Positions 35,729 through 46,995 of a DNA stretch of 64,000 bases are shown here, in pieces (the stretch's first letter is position 1; each line of letters starts with the position of its first letter). The notes beneath the pieces were generated by a model. The model ran no database searches and was not told where the DNA came from. It saw nothing but the letters and a program-made list of their open reading frames with translations. The position numbers were made by a program, and so were the translations under genes. The stretch is taken from contig NC_073352.2 of assembly GCF_027580225.2 (NCBI RefSeq), positions 35,265,501 through 35,329,500 on the forward strand, given 5' to 3'. This DNA comes from Misgurnus anguillicaudatus. Its lineage: Eukaryota; Chordata; Actinopteri; Cypriniformes; Cobitidae.

Positions 35729-36777
35729 TAAAACGATTGTCATTTTTGACAATAAAAATAACAAATATACACTTTTAAAGCACAACTTCTCGTCTAAATC
35801 CGGTCCAGCGCGACCTAACGTAAATGCGTAGTGACGTAGGGAGGTCACGTGTTACATATATAAAACGCACATTTGCGGACCATTGTAAACAATAAACTGC
35901 CACAAAGACATTAATTAGTATCAGTTGAATTACAACAACGTAGGAACGGTCCTCGTTCTCAACACTTGTAAACACTGGGGCGGAGTTTTGCGTTCGTCCT
36001 CTGTAACACGGTCTCACACCCATGGCATCAATATTTGACGACACTTGACCATGCGTCAATATGTTGACGCGGAGGGTATACCTTTCGCGTCATTTTTTGA
36101 CGAACTGGGGACTTCAATACTATTAGGTACGCGAAATTAAACGGTTGTCGCCTGGCATTGGGGTTAGGGAAAGGTTTGGGTAGGGATGTCATTATGTAAA
36201 TCTAACCCTAAACCGACGCGAAAATGGTAGAAAATGGTAAGAAAATAGGAAAGAGAATGCAACGGACTTAATAGTATTGAAGTCCCCAGTTCGTCAAAAA
36301 ATGACGCGAAAGGTATACCCTCCGCGTCAACATATTGACGCATGGTCAAGTGTCGTCAAATATTGACGCCATGGGGTGAGACTGGGTTGTCCTCTGTGAC
36401 CTCTTGACGTCATGACGTATTGCGTGGGGTCACGTTGGCGCATCACGACCGGATTTAATCGAGAAGATGTGGTTTAAAAGTGTATATTTGTTATTTTTAT
36501 TGTCAAAAATGACAATCGTTTCGCTAGATAAGACCCTTATGCCTCGTTTGGGATCATTTAGAGTCCTTTGAAACTCCGTTGAGAGAGACTGTTGGGTGTT
36601 GAGTTAAGTATTAAATGTTGGGCTCTATTAAAGTCCATTAAAATCAGAAAAATCCTGGAATGTTTTCCTCAAAAAACAATTTCTTCTCAGCTGAACAAAG
36701 AAAGACATCAACATTTTGGATGACATGGTGGTGAGTAAATTATCTGGATTTTTCTTTTGAGAAAATGGAATATTCCT
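35729..36777. mobile_element. Large inverted-repeat element with a foldback in its loop
   Basis: 35729-35805 is the near reverse complement of 36442-36520 (tgtcatttttgacaataaaa in the left arm). Weaker pairing continues inward to about 35850/36405 (gaggtcac words). A right terminus with tattcc before TTAA lies at 36777. The right flank (atcctggaatgttttcctca, gacatcaacattttgg) is a common cyprinid MITE text and has a second copy at 44880-45150. No left terminus equal to the right one was found. Confidence 0.6.
36005..36388. mobile_element. Foldback element with exact 9-bp target duplication (copy 3)
   Basis: gtcctctgt at 35996-36004 and 36389-36397 bounds the inverted ends aacacggtctcac and gtgagactgggtt. 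The arms of over 100 bp pair almost completely (catggcatcaatatttgacg against its complement). The core ggcattggggttaggg and ggtagggatgtcattatgt is shared with the copies at 16162, 23281 and 39308, while the arm sequence is its own. Confidence 0.82.
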
Positions 36778-36781
36778 TTAA

Positions 36782-37243
36782 CCTTTTTAATAATGATGGG
36801 AAAAGTTTGAGATATTTTACTGTAAGTGTCTTACAGTAGTTTGAGTTTAAACAACTTTGAAAATTGCATACTGATTAATTCAAGGTTTTTTTATTTATAC
36901 AGTTAACATGTCTGTTCAATGTGACATTGACATTTCTGTTGTGAATGATTTCTAAGCTGATTGGATCTAAGCCCTCAATTATTATTTATTACAGACAGGC
37001 TGTTTAACAAAATCCTCTCTACACTGAAAAAATTGGACTCAAATTTGAAGCATAATCAACTTTGATTTACAAGTCATATAAACTTTATTTTTCATCCTGA
37101 CTAGTGATGAGTCATTAGACTAGTGATTATTTTATTAGTTACAGCAACTCATTACTACTTGAGATAAAAAATAAACATTAAAAATACTTATTATATAAAA
37201 GCTATTATACTTTAAAATTTGAGTGCAAAAAATATTATTTTTA
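36782..37243. other. AT-rich interval
   Basis: A TA-cactgaaaaaattgg word at about 37021 looks like a MITE left end. No matching right end was found. Confidence 0.3.
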
Positions 37244-37406
37244 CACTGTAAAAAAGTGAAAAGTTGAATCAATTTAGAAAATGACTTCTTAATGACTAAT
37301 TCAAGTTAAATTTAAAACTAACGTGAAATGTTAAGCTTAATCTTCTTTTATGTGTTACCAATTTAAGTATTTTTTTAATTGATCTAACTTTTTACTTTTT
37401 TCAGTG
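37244..37406. mobile_element. TA-flanked MITE (cactgtaaaaaa ends)
   Basis: The ends cactgtaaaaaagtgaaaag and cttttttcagtg are inverted, with TA at 37242-37243 and 37407-37408. The interior is about 160 bp and AT-rich. Confidence 0.7.
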
Positions 37407-37408
37407 TA

Positions 37409-37783
37409 TATACAGCCGGTGGAAAAACTATGAGACCATTTTAATGATCCCTTTCAATTTTTCTAGATGTTCTATGTGTTTATGTAAAATGATCATTTTG
37501 GGGTGGTGAAAGCATTATCAAAATAACAAAAAATATGCAGTGTTTTCTGATCTTCAATATTGCAGAGAAAAAAGTACAAATTTATTCATCAAAAGAAGGA
37601 CATTTTTAGTATTTTAGGAAAAAATGTTTTTGAAAAAACCCTGATTTTTAATGATACCTTTTATGGGTCTTGTCATTTACAGTACATTTGCTTTGGACAC
37701 TGGACTGAAATGAACTGGAGTGGTCTTTTAGTTTTCTCTGGGGCTGTATATGTTGAAAAAGTATTTTTTTATGTTGAAATGTA
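37409..37783. mobile_element. Tc1/mariner-like 5' fragment
   Basis: tacagccggtggaaaaacta directly after TA resembles the terminal repeat of a cyprinid Tc1-like element (remembered consensus with 'gctctggaaaaaat'). The interior is AT-rich without a transposase. The right terminus is missing. Confidence 0.4.
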
Positions 37784-37791
37784 ATCATCAC

Positions 37792-38187
37792 CAGTGTTGG
37801 GAAAAGTAATTTATAAAAGTAATGCATTATAATATTAAGTTACTTCCAAAATACGTAACTAATTGCTTTACTTTTAAGTTACTTTTTCTTACTTGGCTGA
37901 GGCTTGATCTCTTTCAGGCCATTCAGGTGTTTTTATGACTGAAAAGTTCTGCATTCAGAAATTGCATATTTCCATCCCAAAAATGTCGAGCTCTGGCCTG
38001 CCATTTCCGTTTCTGACCCGCTCAGGCATGCATAATTCTCAGTGCACTACGTTCAGTTTAAATCAGTACATTAAAAAAATCTAATTAATTAAACTGAAAA
38101 GTAACTTGCGTTACTTTACTCATTACTTCAAAAAAGTAATATTATTACGTAATGCACGTTACTTGTAATGCGTTACCCCCAACAACG
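37792..38187. mobile_element. hAT MITE with exact 8-bp TSD
   Basis: It starts cagtgttgggaaaagtaa and ends gcgttacccccaacaacg, with atcatcac at 37784-37791 and again at 38188-38195. Subterminal gttactt/aagtaac words are repeated on both sides, a known style of fish hAT MITE. Non-coding. Confidence 0.92.
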
Positions 38188-38195
38188 ATCATCAC

Positions 38196-39306
38196 TACAT
38201 GAAACATCATCATTTCATGTTTCTTTGTGAACTGCATCTTTACACATTTAAGAGAAAAGCTTTTTATTATTATATAACTGCACGATTGCATTGATGTGCA
38301 CTGTTGCATAAATGCAAGATGATGCCAAACCTGATAAATACACACATACCTGTTAATTCGTTTTTATTTTCTTTATCCTAAACGCATGAATGTGTTAAAA
38401 TGTGAAATTATTACTTGAGGTGAAATATTTGAATCAGTTTAAAGCTCTGGTTTAGATTTTTTAATATATGACCCCTGTCTGTGAAATCCAGACTAGTCTC
38501 ATAATCCAATAATGAGATTTGGAGAATCAGAGTTTGATTTCAATTTTTGACATAACCTTACTCAGTCAATATTAAAGATATCAGGATTATATTTTCACTG
38601 AATCATTATATAGGATGATTTAAAACTGTAAATCACAAAAAATTGACATACATTCCAACATTACAGGCAAAAAAAAGACATTTTATTTCTACCGTACGAG
38701 TATAAAGGATTTTTATGTATATTGACTTTTATTACGCTTCATTTATCCTACACCTCTATGAAAGGAAAATACAGAAGGCTCTCAGCAGAGGTTAGATATC
38801 TGACACATAGTGACAGTGAGTATGGTTTCTTTTATTACAACACGATCAATAGACTCCAATCAATCATCTTCCTGCTAGTGTCAGAGACCTGACAATACCT
38901 TTACTAGAGCTGACTGCACACAGATGAGAAACAGCAACATCTCTGGCTTTAGTAGATGCTCTAATACACCAACACACGAGTGATCTTTCAAACACAATGC
39001 CAAAGAGTCAGACTATAACCTTTCTTAGAGACTCTGTAATAGTTCAAACCCTGTGTACAATACACGCTCTTCAAAAGTGACACTACACTCAGAGCCGTGC
39101 ACAATAACAGATTTCATCAAGTCTGTGGACAATGCTTATTTAAAGTTTAATATCATATGGATAAAAGATGCCACTCACAAAAAGTTCACAGCAGGACCTC
39201 TTTTGTGGTTGTTTTTCAACTTTAGTACATAAGGCAAAACTAAACTCATTTCTAGCCCCATTGGTGAAGTTTTTACCATCACAACATTGAGTTTAAACAA
39301 ATAAAA
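38196..39306. other. Interval without recognised feature
   Basis: No paired termini, tandem repeat or exon. Confidence 0.3.
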
Positions 39307-39307
39307 C

Positions 39308-39770
39308 AACCCTACCTTAAGCCATTTCATGGTATAGTCACAAAACATTTGATTTAAATTTGTGTTGGACACGATTTTCTGCTTTTTTGTCATCATTGAG
39401 CACGAATTTCTATAATAATTTTTTGCGTCCCTATAGCACGACTTTCCTTTTCATGTCATTTTATGTATTGTTTTTTAATTTTTTCCTCTTTTTAAATCAT
39501 TGGCGCTTGGAGTTAGAGTTGGGGTTTAAGTTAGGATGTCTGAAATGTAACAGAAAGTCATTCTGACAATGCTAAAAATGGAATAAAAAAAAACTAAATA
39601 AAAAAGACACAAAAATGAAAGTCATGCTACGGACACGAAAAACTAGAAAATCAAGCTGAGTGACATGAAGAGACATTTGTGCTCAATGACACGAGAAAAG
39701 CAGAAAATCATGTCCATGAACACAAATTTAAATTAAATATTTTGTGACTATACCATGACTTGAGTGGGTT
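39308..39770. mobile_element. Foldback element (copy 4)
   Basis: The ends aaccctaccttaagcc and gacttgagtgggtt are inverted. The arms pair through catggtatagtcacaaaa and aatttaaatttgtgtt. The core ggagttagagttggggttta is shared with the other copies. The flanks agree at only 6 of 9 positions, so the target duplication has decayed. Confidence 0.68.
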
Positions 39771-39856
39771 GAATAAAGTTAACTAAAGGTGTAAAGAAGT
39801 ACACTTTACACATTTTTTTCAAACAGTGTAATATCTATTGCAGTTTAGGTTTTTAA

Positions 39857-40826
39857 AGGGGACATATCATCAAAATATTTTCCATGTTTAAGTGGGTATC
39901 CAGTGCTTCTATCAACCTAGAAAATGTGAAAAAGATCAACCCAGTAACATAGTTTTGGTAAACCATAGGAAGACGTTTAACATTGCACGAGTCCGCTACG
40001 CACAGCTGCACATTCACAATGCACCTGTTGCGAAAATGTTTAGCAGCAGGACCTTCAGCGCACCGGGAGAAATTATAAATGGAGGACTGGATTAAAACCT
40101 TGGATACTGCACATAATCTATGCACGCAGCATCCAAGACATAATCTATAAAAGACTTCTCCCTGTAGTCATGTAAGAAGGCTGTTGTTGGGGTTTTTTTT
40201 TTAGATTTGACTTTTTTCTTAGTTTAACTGTTGGATACAGGAATAGCCATGTTCTGTGGTAAAGTCCTTACATTTTAAAAAAATTTGACGCATATTAAAG
40301 GTGTAAAATAAGGCAACCTGCATGTTTATTTCATTTTATATTTATTTAGTTTTGTGTTGTATAGTCCTTTTTATTATTTTTCTGCACTCGTTGTGACTGC
40401 GAGCAGCAGAGCTTGCCTCCACTTTTTTTTTTAAAGTGTTTGTTAATAAAAAAGTGTTTAAACTAACATTGTGATAAGCTGAAAATATATATTTTATATA
40501 GATGTTATTGTAGGCAAGTGAAGTGTTTATTTGAGAGGCTGTTGGCCGCTAACCTCTTGCTCATTATCAAAAACTTTAACAAACAAAAAATGCTCCCTTA
40601 TGGGGAGAATTATAAAGGTCGGACTCGGGCCGAGAATTCTGATAAGCTGTTGGGCAAGGGCCGGGCTAGGGCTTAAGCGTCTCGGGCCAGGGCCGGTCAG
40701 GGCCTAGATTTCAGGCCCGCGCAGGTCTCTACTATATGGTATTTTGAGCTTAAACTGCACATTATGTACTCTGGGGACACCAAAGATTTATTTTACATCT
40801 TTAAAAAGTCTTGTGAAATGTCCCAT
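39857..40826. mobile_element. TTAA-flanked element, 970 bp
   Basis: The termini aggggacatatca and tgaaatgtcccat are inverted between TTAA at 39853-39856 and 40827-40830. The interior words (atcaacctagaaaatgtgaa, atagttttggtaaacc) match a cyprinid element I remember. A GC-rich stretch at 40617-40735 (gggccgggct, ggcccgcgcagg) probably derives from another insertion. Confidence 0.65.
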
Positions 40827-40830
40827 TTAA

Positions 40831-41795
40831 AAATATTGATGCTTAGATTATTATTAGCAAACAAGAAAAACACTTTTTTGCAATAGGCAGTATACTCAAG
40901 AAGTCTATTTGCAATCCCCTATGATGATGACAACTATAATACAGAATGAATGATCTGGTCTTATGTTATGAAATATGCATGTCGTAAGTTGTCTATAGTA
41001 ATTAGATTCACAGATGGATCCAGAGGTCATATTAGGCTTAATCAATATAAGATTCTCTGAGGATAGAGTTAAGTTTCATCTTTTATGAGGGTGCTGTAAT
41101 CCTATAAAGTTTGGATTTGGCATTCTTTATAAGCTAAGTTGTGTTGGATCTTAGGGGCTTACGAGCTGCCAAATAGGAACAAATTACAAAATCTTTGAGA
41201 AAAAGCAAAGCACTGCAGCTATTGATTCAAACAAATCAAGAGTAAACAGCTTTCTGCATGATCTTTCCAATCTAGTGCATTCATGTCCCATAAGCATGCT
41301 ATCTACTGAGCCCTCGGTTGCTGCTTCTCGCGTGCTGTGTTACTTGGATATACAGGTCTGTATGGATGTTCTGGACTCATATAGAAAGACTTTGAAAGTA
41401 GTTAATGTAAAGTTTGGATTTTTGCATGCAGTGGTCAACATTGATCTATTGGCAGTAATTTTGTGATTTTTACCTGTCTCAAAACAAGTTACAAATACAG
41501 ATATTTTTTGTCATTTAAAACTTTGATGTATAAGACATAAATTTGGGTCTTCAGGTTCAAGTCTGTAAAAGAGTTTTTTTCTTTTGGTCATTTGGGAATT
41601 ATTTTTGTTCAATCTTTGAAATTAAAATAAATAGAACAAATGAAATTCTGAGTTACCAAGTTACCTTAGTGGTGCCCCTGATCACAAATACTGTTTTCAT
41701 TGCAATTATAGACAGTTTCATCGGACACACATACAGTGACGTGATTACGCACCTGGTCAAAACTTTACTTCTGGTTTCTGTTTTTTTTAATGGTC
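40831..41795. other. Interval without recognised feature
   Basis: No paired termini or convincing exon. Confidence 0.3.
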
Positions 41796-41798
41796 TAA

Positions 41799-42318
41799 TG
41801 CTGTGTTTACACCAACCGCGGTAGAGGCGTGAAGCGCAAGTGATTTCAATGTTAAGTCAATGTGGAGACGCGTTGACGCGCGTCTTGAGGTCCCGCAGCG
41901 CAGATGAGGCGTTTGGCACGGCGCGGAAGACGCGAATTGAGCGTTTTGCACGGTATGCGTGAATGGTGCTTTTTGTGCATTTTGTGTTTGACGCCAATTG
42001 CTGGCTGACGCCCGAGATGAAAAATTTGAACTTTGGCAGAATTTCACGCCTCGTTAACCAATCAGGAGCCTGTTTGCTGCTGTGGAGGCAGCCCCGCCCG
42101 TGTCACTCATTCAACATGAGGGAACGCTTGATATTGTCCGAAAGCACTTGCCCCTCCCACAAGAAGCGGATCTTGCCTCTGACACGCGTCAAAAGTTTGC
42201 TTTTTCCGCGAGTCTACTCTGCTCTACACGCGCGAATGCATTCAAAGTGTTAAAGCGGCAAACTGGGCGCGGTAGACGCGATTTTGACGCCTGAAACGCG
42301 GTTGGTGTAAACTCAGCA
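41799..42318. mobile_element. PIF/Harbinger MITE with TAA target duplication
   Basis: The ends tgctgtgtttacaccaaccg and cggttggtgtaaactcagca are inverted and flanked by TAA (41796-41798, 42319-42321), the classic 3-bp PIF/Harbinger site. The element is 520 bp and CpG-rich compared with its neighbours (many gacgcg words). Open frames across it are chance products of this composition. Confidence 0.85.
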
Positions 42319-42554
42319 TAACTGGTCACTAAACTGAACTCTTGAACAAAAACCTCGTCAAAAAAGAACAAATGTTTTGGTTTCCTAGGTAATCTCTGTG
42401 TTGTTTATTTTGCTTGTTATGTACTGTAATTAAACTACTTTAAAATGACTTTGTTATCATTTATTCTTAGCGGAGTTTACCGGAAGTTACATGTTGACCA
42501 CGAAAGCCGCTTGTTTATGTTGTTACTGTTGGGCTCATTTACATCTCATTTAGC

Positions 42555-42990
42555 TAAGCCATACCCCCTGTAAAGCCGTTTTGAGATACAGACGTTCTAG
42601 CATCATATGTAGTATTTTGTGAAAGAAGCCGGATGACAACATGCAAAAATAAACATGACTTTTTACCTTTGTGTTGATCACAAGTCGAATCCAGTCTGTT
42701 TCAGATGTGTGAATCATCCAATGACCATTTTTGTCCACAAATCCTTATAATCTGTGAAATATAGATATATAGTCTATTGTTTACATCAGATTTCGCATGA
42801 ACGTCTGGTAATAGAATATAATATACAATCTGAGGACTATTTACATCGTAACATGTAAGGGTATATGAGATTACACTTTAGGTTCCGTTAAACACATGAA
42901 ACCACCTTCAAAGTTTGTATTTAAAATAGAGAGGTAGTATAATAGATAATCCAAAACATGACATCGTTTAGGGATGTAACCAATCTCTCA
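42555..42990. repeat. Partial second copy of the 20-kb TTAA element
   Basis: gagatacagacgttctagca, ccagtctgtttcagatgtgt, caatctgaggactattt and actttaggttcc occur in the same order as in 20505-20900. The terminal repeats and TTAA are missing on both sides, so it is an eroded internal fragment. Confidence 0.7.
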
Positions 42991-43559
42991 CTCGTTCTTC
43001 CATCAGCCAATGACTTGTGTAACTTATGTGTGTTTGACTTCAATGGGGTTAAAATGGGGTCAGATCTTGCTTTGTGAGACTAAAATGATATAAAAGGTTG
43101 AGACATATGAGTGAAATAAATAATATATAAACCGTGTATTCACAATATTCACATTGAACTAAAACCTTAAATAATGAATGTCGTATTTACTTAAGACATG
43201 CAGTGGATAATTAGTGCTGAAAAATGTGTGTTTGCATTTCTAGGAGTTTCCCCTTTCAGACACAAAATTTATGGGAGAAGATTATTTAAATGATTCATGC
43301 AATGCGATTTACTCCAATTTGCGCTTGTGAAATAAGTGGTACTTGTGCCATTATTTAACACCAAAAAAGCATTTCTTAAACAACTTTGCAGTTGAATTTT
43401 CTGCAATTGTTGCTGATAGGAGGAGGCATCACAAAGATCAGAGAGCACGTGGTACAAAAAAGATGATTTGCGTGGCAAATGTGCTACAGGTCTGTATAAA
43501 ACACTGAAATGGTGTTCCTGAGTCACAGCCTGTGAATGTTTTTCACCACTAAAAGGGAT
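42991..43559. other. Interval without recognised gene
   Basis: It contains the 3' two-thirds of a 108-codon minus-strand frame (43269-43595). I see no domain, no splice sites and no start context that support it. Confidence 0.25.
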
Positions 43560-43850
43560 TTTGGGAACTTGTACTACAAAGCAGCGCACGCACAAAGCTA
43601 AAGCTAATCTGCATTTCGCGATGACGCTGATAGTGATGATTCTCTCAGACCAATCAATGATCTACGGTGTTTTCACCTCACATATTAGTATCAGCTCTGC
43701 TTGCTTTGAATCTCAACCAAGGTGCTAAAACAAATATTGAGTACTACGTAGGTCTACTGTAACCAGTGGAAAAGCCCCCAAATATGAGCTGACCCGATCC
43801 AACCCGACCCGTGGGGTGCAATGGAAAAGCGCCAATAGAGACGTGTTAGA
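43560..43850. repeat. Probable Harbinger-type MITE fragment
   Basis: The right end carries gtggggtgcaatggaaaagc and an inner ccagtggaaaagc, the 'ttttccat' type of terminus seen in fish Harbinger MITEs. The left terminus was not located. Confidence 0.4.
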
Positions 43851-44870
43851 GGCAAGTAATGTTCTTCTTTCACACACCAGTTGTTTTCACCTGTTATAGA
43901 GCAAACATCTGCCTGGTTTTGTCATGGAGAGATGCTTCAATAGACCTTTCTGATTTATTAAATTGCACACACACTGGCCTTAAAATGAGACATAAAGGTC
44001 ACTGAGCTAACCTTTCCAAATACATCTCAACCTTATACGTGATGTGTAAGGACAGACCTGAGCTCTGTGCTCCTCTTAAAGAATTGAATTTTCCTACAGC
44101 GAGGTTTAACCTGTTAACCACTTACCCATATTCAATCTGATATCTGATTGTTTACCTCTAACACAATTGCATCTCTTTCTTATGCAAAACAGCACCTTAT
44201 TGCAATGCTACATCTATTAAATAAATCATGACACCTCGAGCATTAACAAGGTGTCTCTCTCTCTTTTGTCTGTCTCTCTCGCTCATCCGAGCAGAAAGAA
44301 ATGTTTGAATGCGCCCTGGTACCAGAGGTATCAATTAGTCATATGTTAAGGGAGCCTTCAAAGATGACATTGAAATTCAAATTAATTCGGTGCTTTAATT
44401 AAACGAATAAGAAATCCATAAAGGCTGTTGCATGCATTCTTTCTTTGATTTAAAAAAACAACATCTGAAAGATGATTCAAGTCATACCATACATTTACTC
44501 TGTGATCAATTTAATCTTAAATACTTCTTAAAATCTTTATGGACATCAAAAAGAGAGTTCTTACCAGTTATTGGTAACTTATAACAAATAGGAAACTTTC
44601 AAATGTTATATTACAATTTTGGGATTATTGGGATGTTTCAAGCCATGGTTAAGTAACATGGACAAACACAAACCAAACCAAAGCCAAAATGCTTGCTTGA
44701 TTCAACCCTATTGTTTCGACAGTAGGACAATTTCAACCAACAGTTATGGTTGCCCATATTTTACCCAACCAGGGGTTAAAAACAACCTAACATTTTATAT
44801 GGGCAAGAAAAATATGACTTAAAAAATAAGATTGGTGCACAACAGTGGTGAGGCTACTCAGCATCCCTGA
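43851..44870. other. Repeat-poor interval with strong conserved-element texture at 44.1-44.46 kb
   Basis: About 44100-44460 holds homeodomain-like words (caaattaattcggtg, ctttaattaaacgaata) and gccctggtaccagaggtatc, with no repeats apart from a short ctctctct run. This is what vertebrate conserved non-coding elements near developmental genes look like. It is an impression, not an alignment. Confidence 0.3.
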
Positions 44871-45150
44871 CCTTTGACATGATGACACATTACATAAGGT
44901 CGCGCTGACGTGTCACACAACTGATGCAAAACGAGAAGTTGTGGTTTAAAAGTACTTTCTTGCCAAAAATGACAATCGTTTCCTAGATAAGACCCTTCTG
45001 CCTCCGTTGGGATTGCTTAGAGCAAATTTAAACTCCATTGAAACTGTAAACTGTTGAGGCCCAATAAAGTCTATTCAATGAAGAAAAATCCTGGAATGTT
45101 TACCTCAAAAAACTTAACTTCTTCTTGATCTGGATTTTTTAAGAGTTATC
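44871..45150. repeat. Second copy of the 36.4-36.7 kb repeat
   Basis: The words aaaatgacaatcgtttc, tagataagaccctt and aaaatcctggaatgttt appear in the same order as at 36490-36680. Neither terminus is complete. Confidence 0.65.
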
Positions 45151-45818
45151 TTTTAATCCATTTCCGTCTATGGTGAAATTAGTTAATGCAATAGGCTATA
45201 CAACCTTGAAATTGTGAAATGTTTGTAGCCTTCGTGTTTGCTTTTGTAGCAAACACATTTTACTTAACATTAGTTTGAGGAAACACGCTTAATCTAGCGA
45301 CCAATCAAAATTCGACCTTGCCTCACAGATCGTCCTTAACTAAAATAGCTATTTTAGCTTATTATTCATTCTAGTAAGACAATACACTAGGTAAATGTGA
45401 TTTTTAAATAGCACATTTTATCATTAAAATCCCATTTAACATTAATGGTGATCTAAGGAGGCAGAATAGTGCTGAAGCGACGCTTATGTTTAAGAACGGA
45501 TAAGCATGGATCCATATACTGACACCCACATCTGATTTCTTTCTGAACTTTCTGAAAACATGACTGTTTTTATGAGTACTTGCCAAGTATTTTCAACATC
45601 ACTTTGTATGTACTGTATGTATCCTGTCAAGCGCATAGAGTTTCTATGTTTGCATGCTTTTTGAAACACGTGTGCTTATGAGTGTGCAATGAAAACAGCT
45701 CACTTTAACATCTTTTTGCACTCAAATTGTTTAAAACCACGTGCATGATTACATTTGCAAGGTTTAGAAACACATGCAAATGATAAACTTTCTATATAAA
45801 TAGTTATTTATTTCTGAA
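45151..45818. other. Interval without recognised feature
   Basis: No paired termini or exon. Confidence 0.3.
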
Positions 45819-46060
45819 TTATACCATGGGTCTGTTGAATACTGTATTCTGATTGGCTGAGAAATGTTCCATTAATTTCTGATAACCGCACACCTAACCT
45901 GTCAAATGTCTTAAAAATAGGCACCAGAGCAATGTTTGTGGTAACCGTGGTATAAGAGGAATAATTGACTCCGGGCCATTTAATTATAAGAAAATAATGC
46001 ACACCCAAGGTGCAATGCGGCACGACGTGAAGCACCATCGTCAATTATTCCTTACTTATC
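45819..46060. repeat. Dispersed repeat, copy B of three
   Basis: It matches 10786-11060 and 62351-62620 over its length (gggtctgttgaat start, gttctgattggctgag-like words, gtttgtggtaaccgtggtat). The right end has lost the attcaacggcc word present in copies A and C. Confidence 0.7.
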
Positions 46061-46995
46061 ACACTCCTACTTTAGCGATAATTTATGCGTAATTTCTTCT
46101 GCCTTCCACAAACATTTTTTGAGTATCTCCTGACTGGGTGGGCCAGCAGTCAATCTGGGTGGGCAGTGCCACCCTGGCCCTTACAGGCCTAGCCTGTAGC
46201 CTCGCCAGTGCTAAATACTACTGTTAAACTTTATTTATAACTTCTGTTCTTTTCTATTTCCATATGCTTATAATATCTTGAGTTGTTCTTATTTCCATGG
46301 CTCAAAAAACATAATGTATTAACCACTACAATATTGTAAAATGATGTGATTTGAGAGTAGCATTGAGGTCCCCTGGTGCACACAACTCTAAAATCTTTGT
46401 ACATCTGAAATACAGTTTACCTCAGTTTTGTTTTTCATAAGCAAAATCATTTTTTAAAAACAGTATATAATGCCATCGCTAAATGCAGCATCTAGTACAG
46501 TTTTTCAACTTGAAAAAGTAAAGCAATGCTCAGATTTCCCCCAGTCTCTCACTGGATATTTACAGGGTCTATAGTAAAAAATGACACATCAGTGAACGTG
46601 TAGTGTTTCAGAAAGACAGCACAAATAAATGCAAGTATTTCATGTCTTTTTTCTGCAAGAGGTGGAACAGACAATTTATAGTTTGCCAAAGTGAAAAGAG
46701 AAATAAAAAACAAGCTCTGAAACTAAAACCAACTGTTATTCATTTTTAGACTTGAAAAGGGCATAAGCATAGCCTACAGTCAACGCTGCATTCATACATC
46801 TCTAAAAAAACAACAATAAAAACTGTGATTATCTGTCACTCTGGATTTGAATCATAATTTTATGCCACCATATGACACGCCTGGCTGCCAACAGTTTGTC
46901 AAAAAGGATTACATTGAAAGTAGTTGTTTTTAATTAAACCGATGAGTGTAAAAAGCCTGGTTTTATACTTTATGAGGCTTTTATCACTGTACATA
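46061..46995. other. Interval without recognised feature
   Basis: A short GC-richer stretch near 46135-46215 (gggtgggccagcag, gtgccaccctggcc) may be another repeat edge. No gene. Confidence 0.28.

Noticed and set aside
42082..42294. Frames inside the Harbinger MITE (also 41963-42253 and 41787-42047)
   Set aside because: They overlap on both strands within a 520-bp CpG-rich MITE with clear termini and TSD, so they are chance frames.
43269..43595. 108-codon minus-strand open frame
   Set aside because: No recognisable domain, no splice sites, and AT-rich third positions do not look coding.
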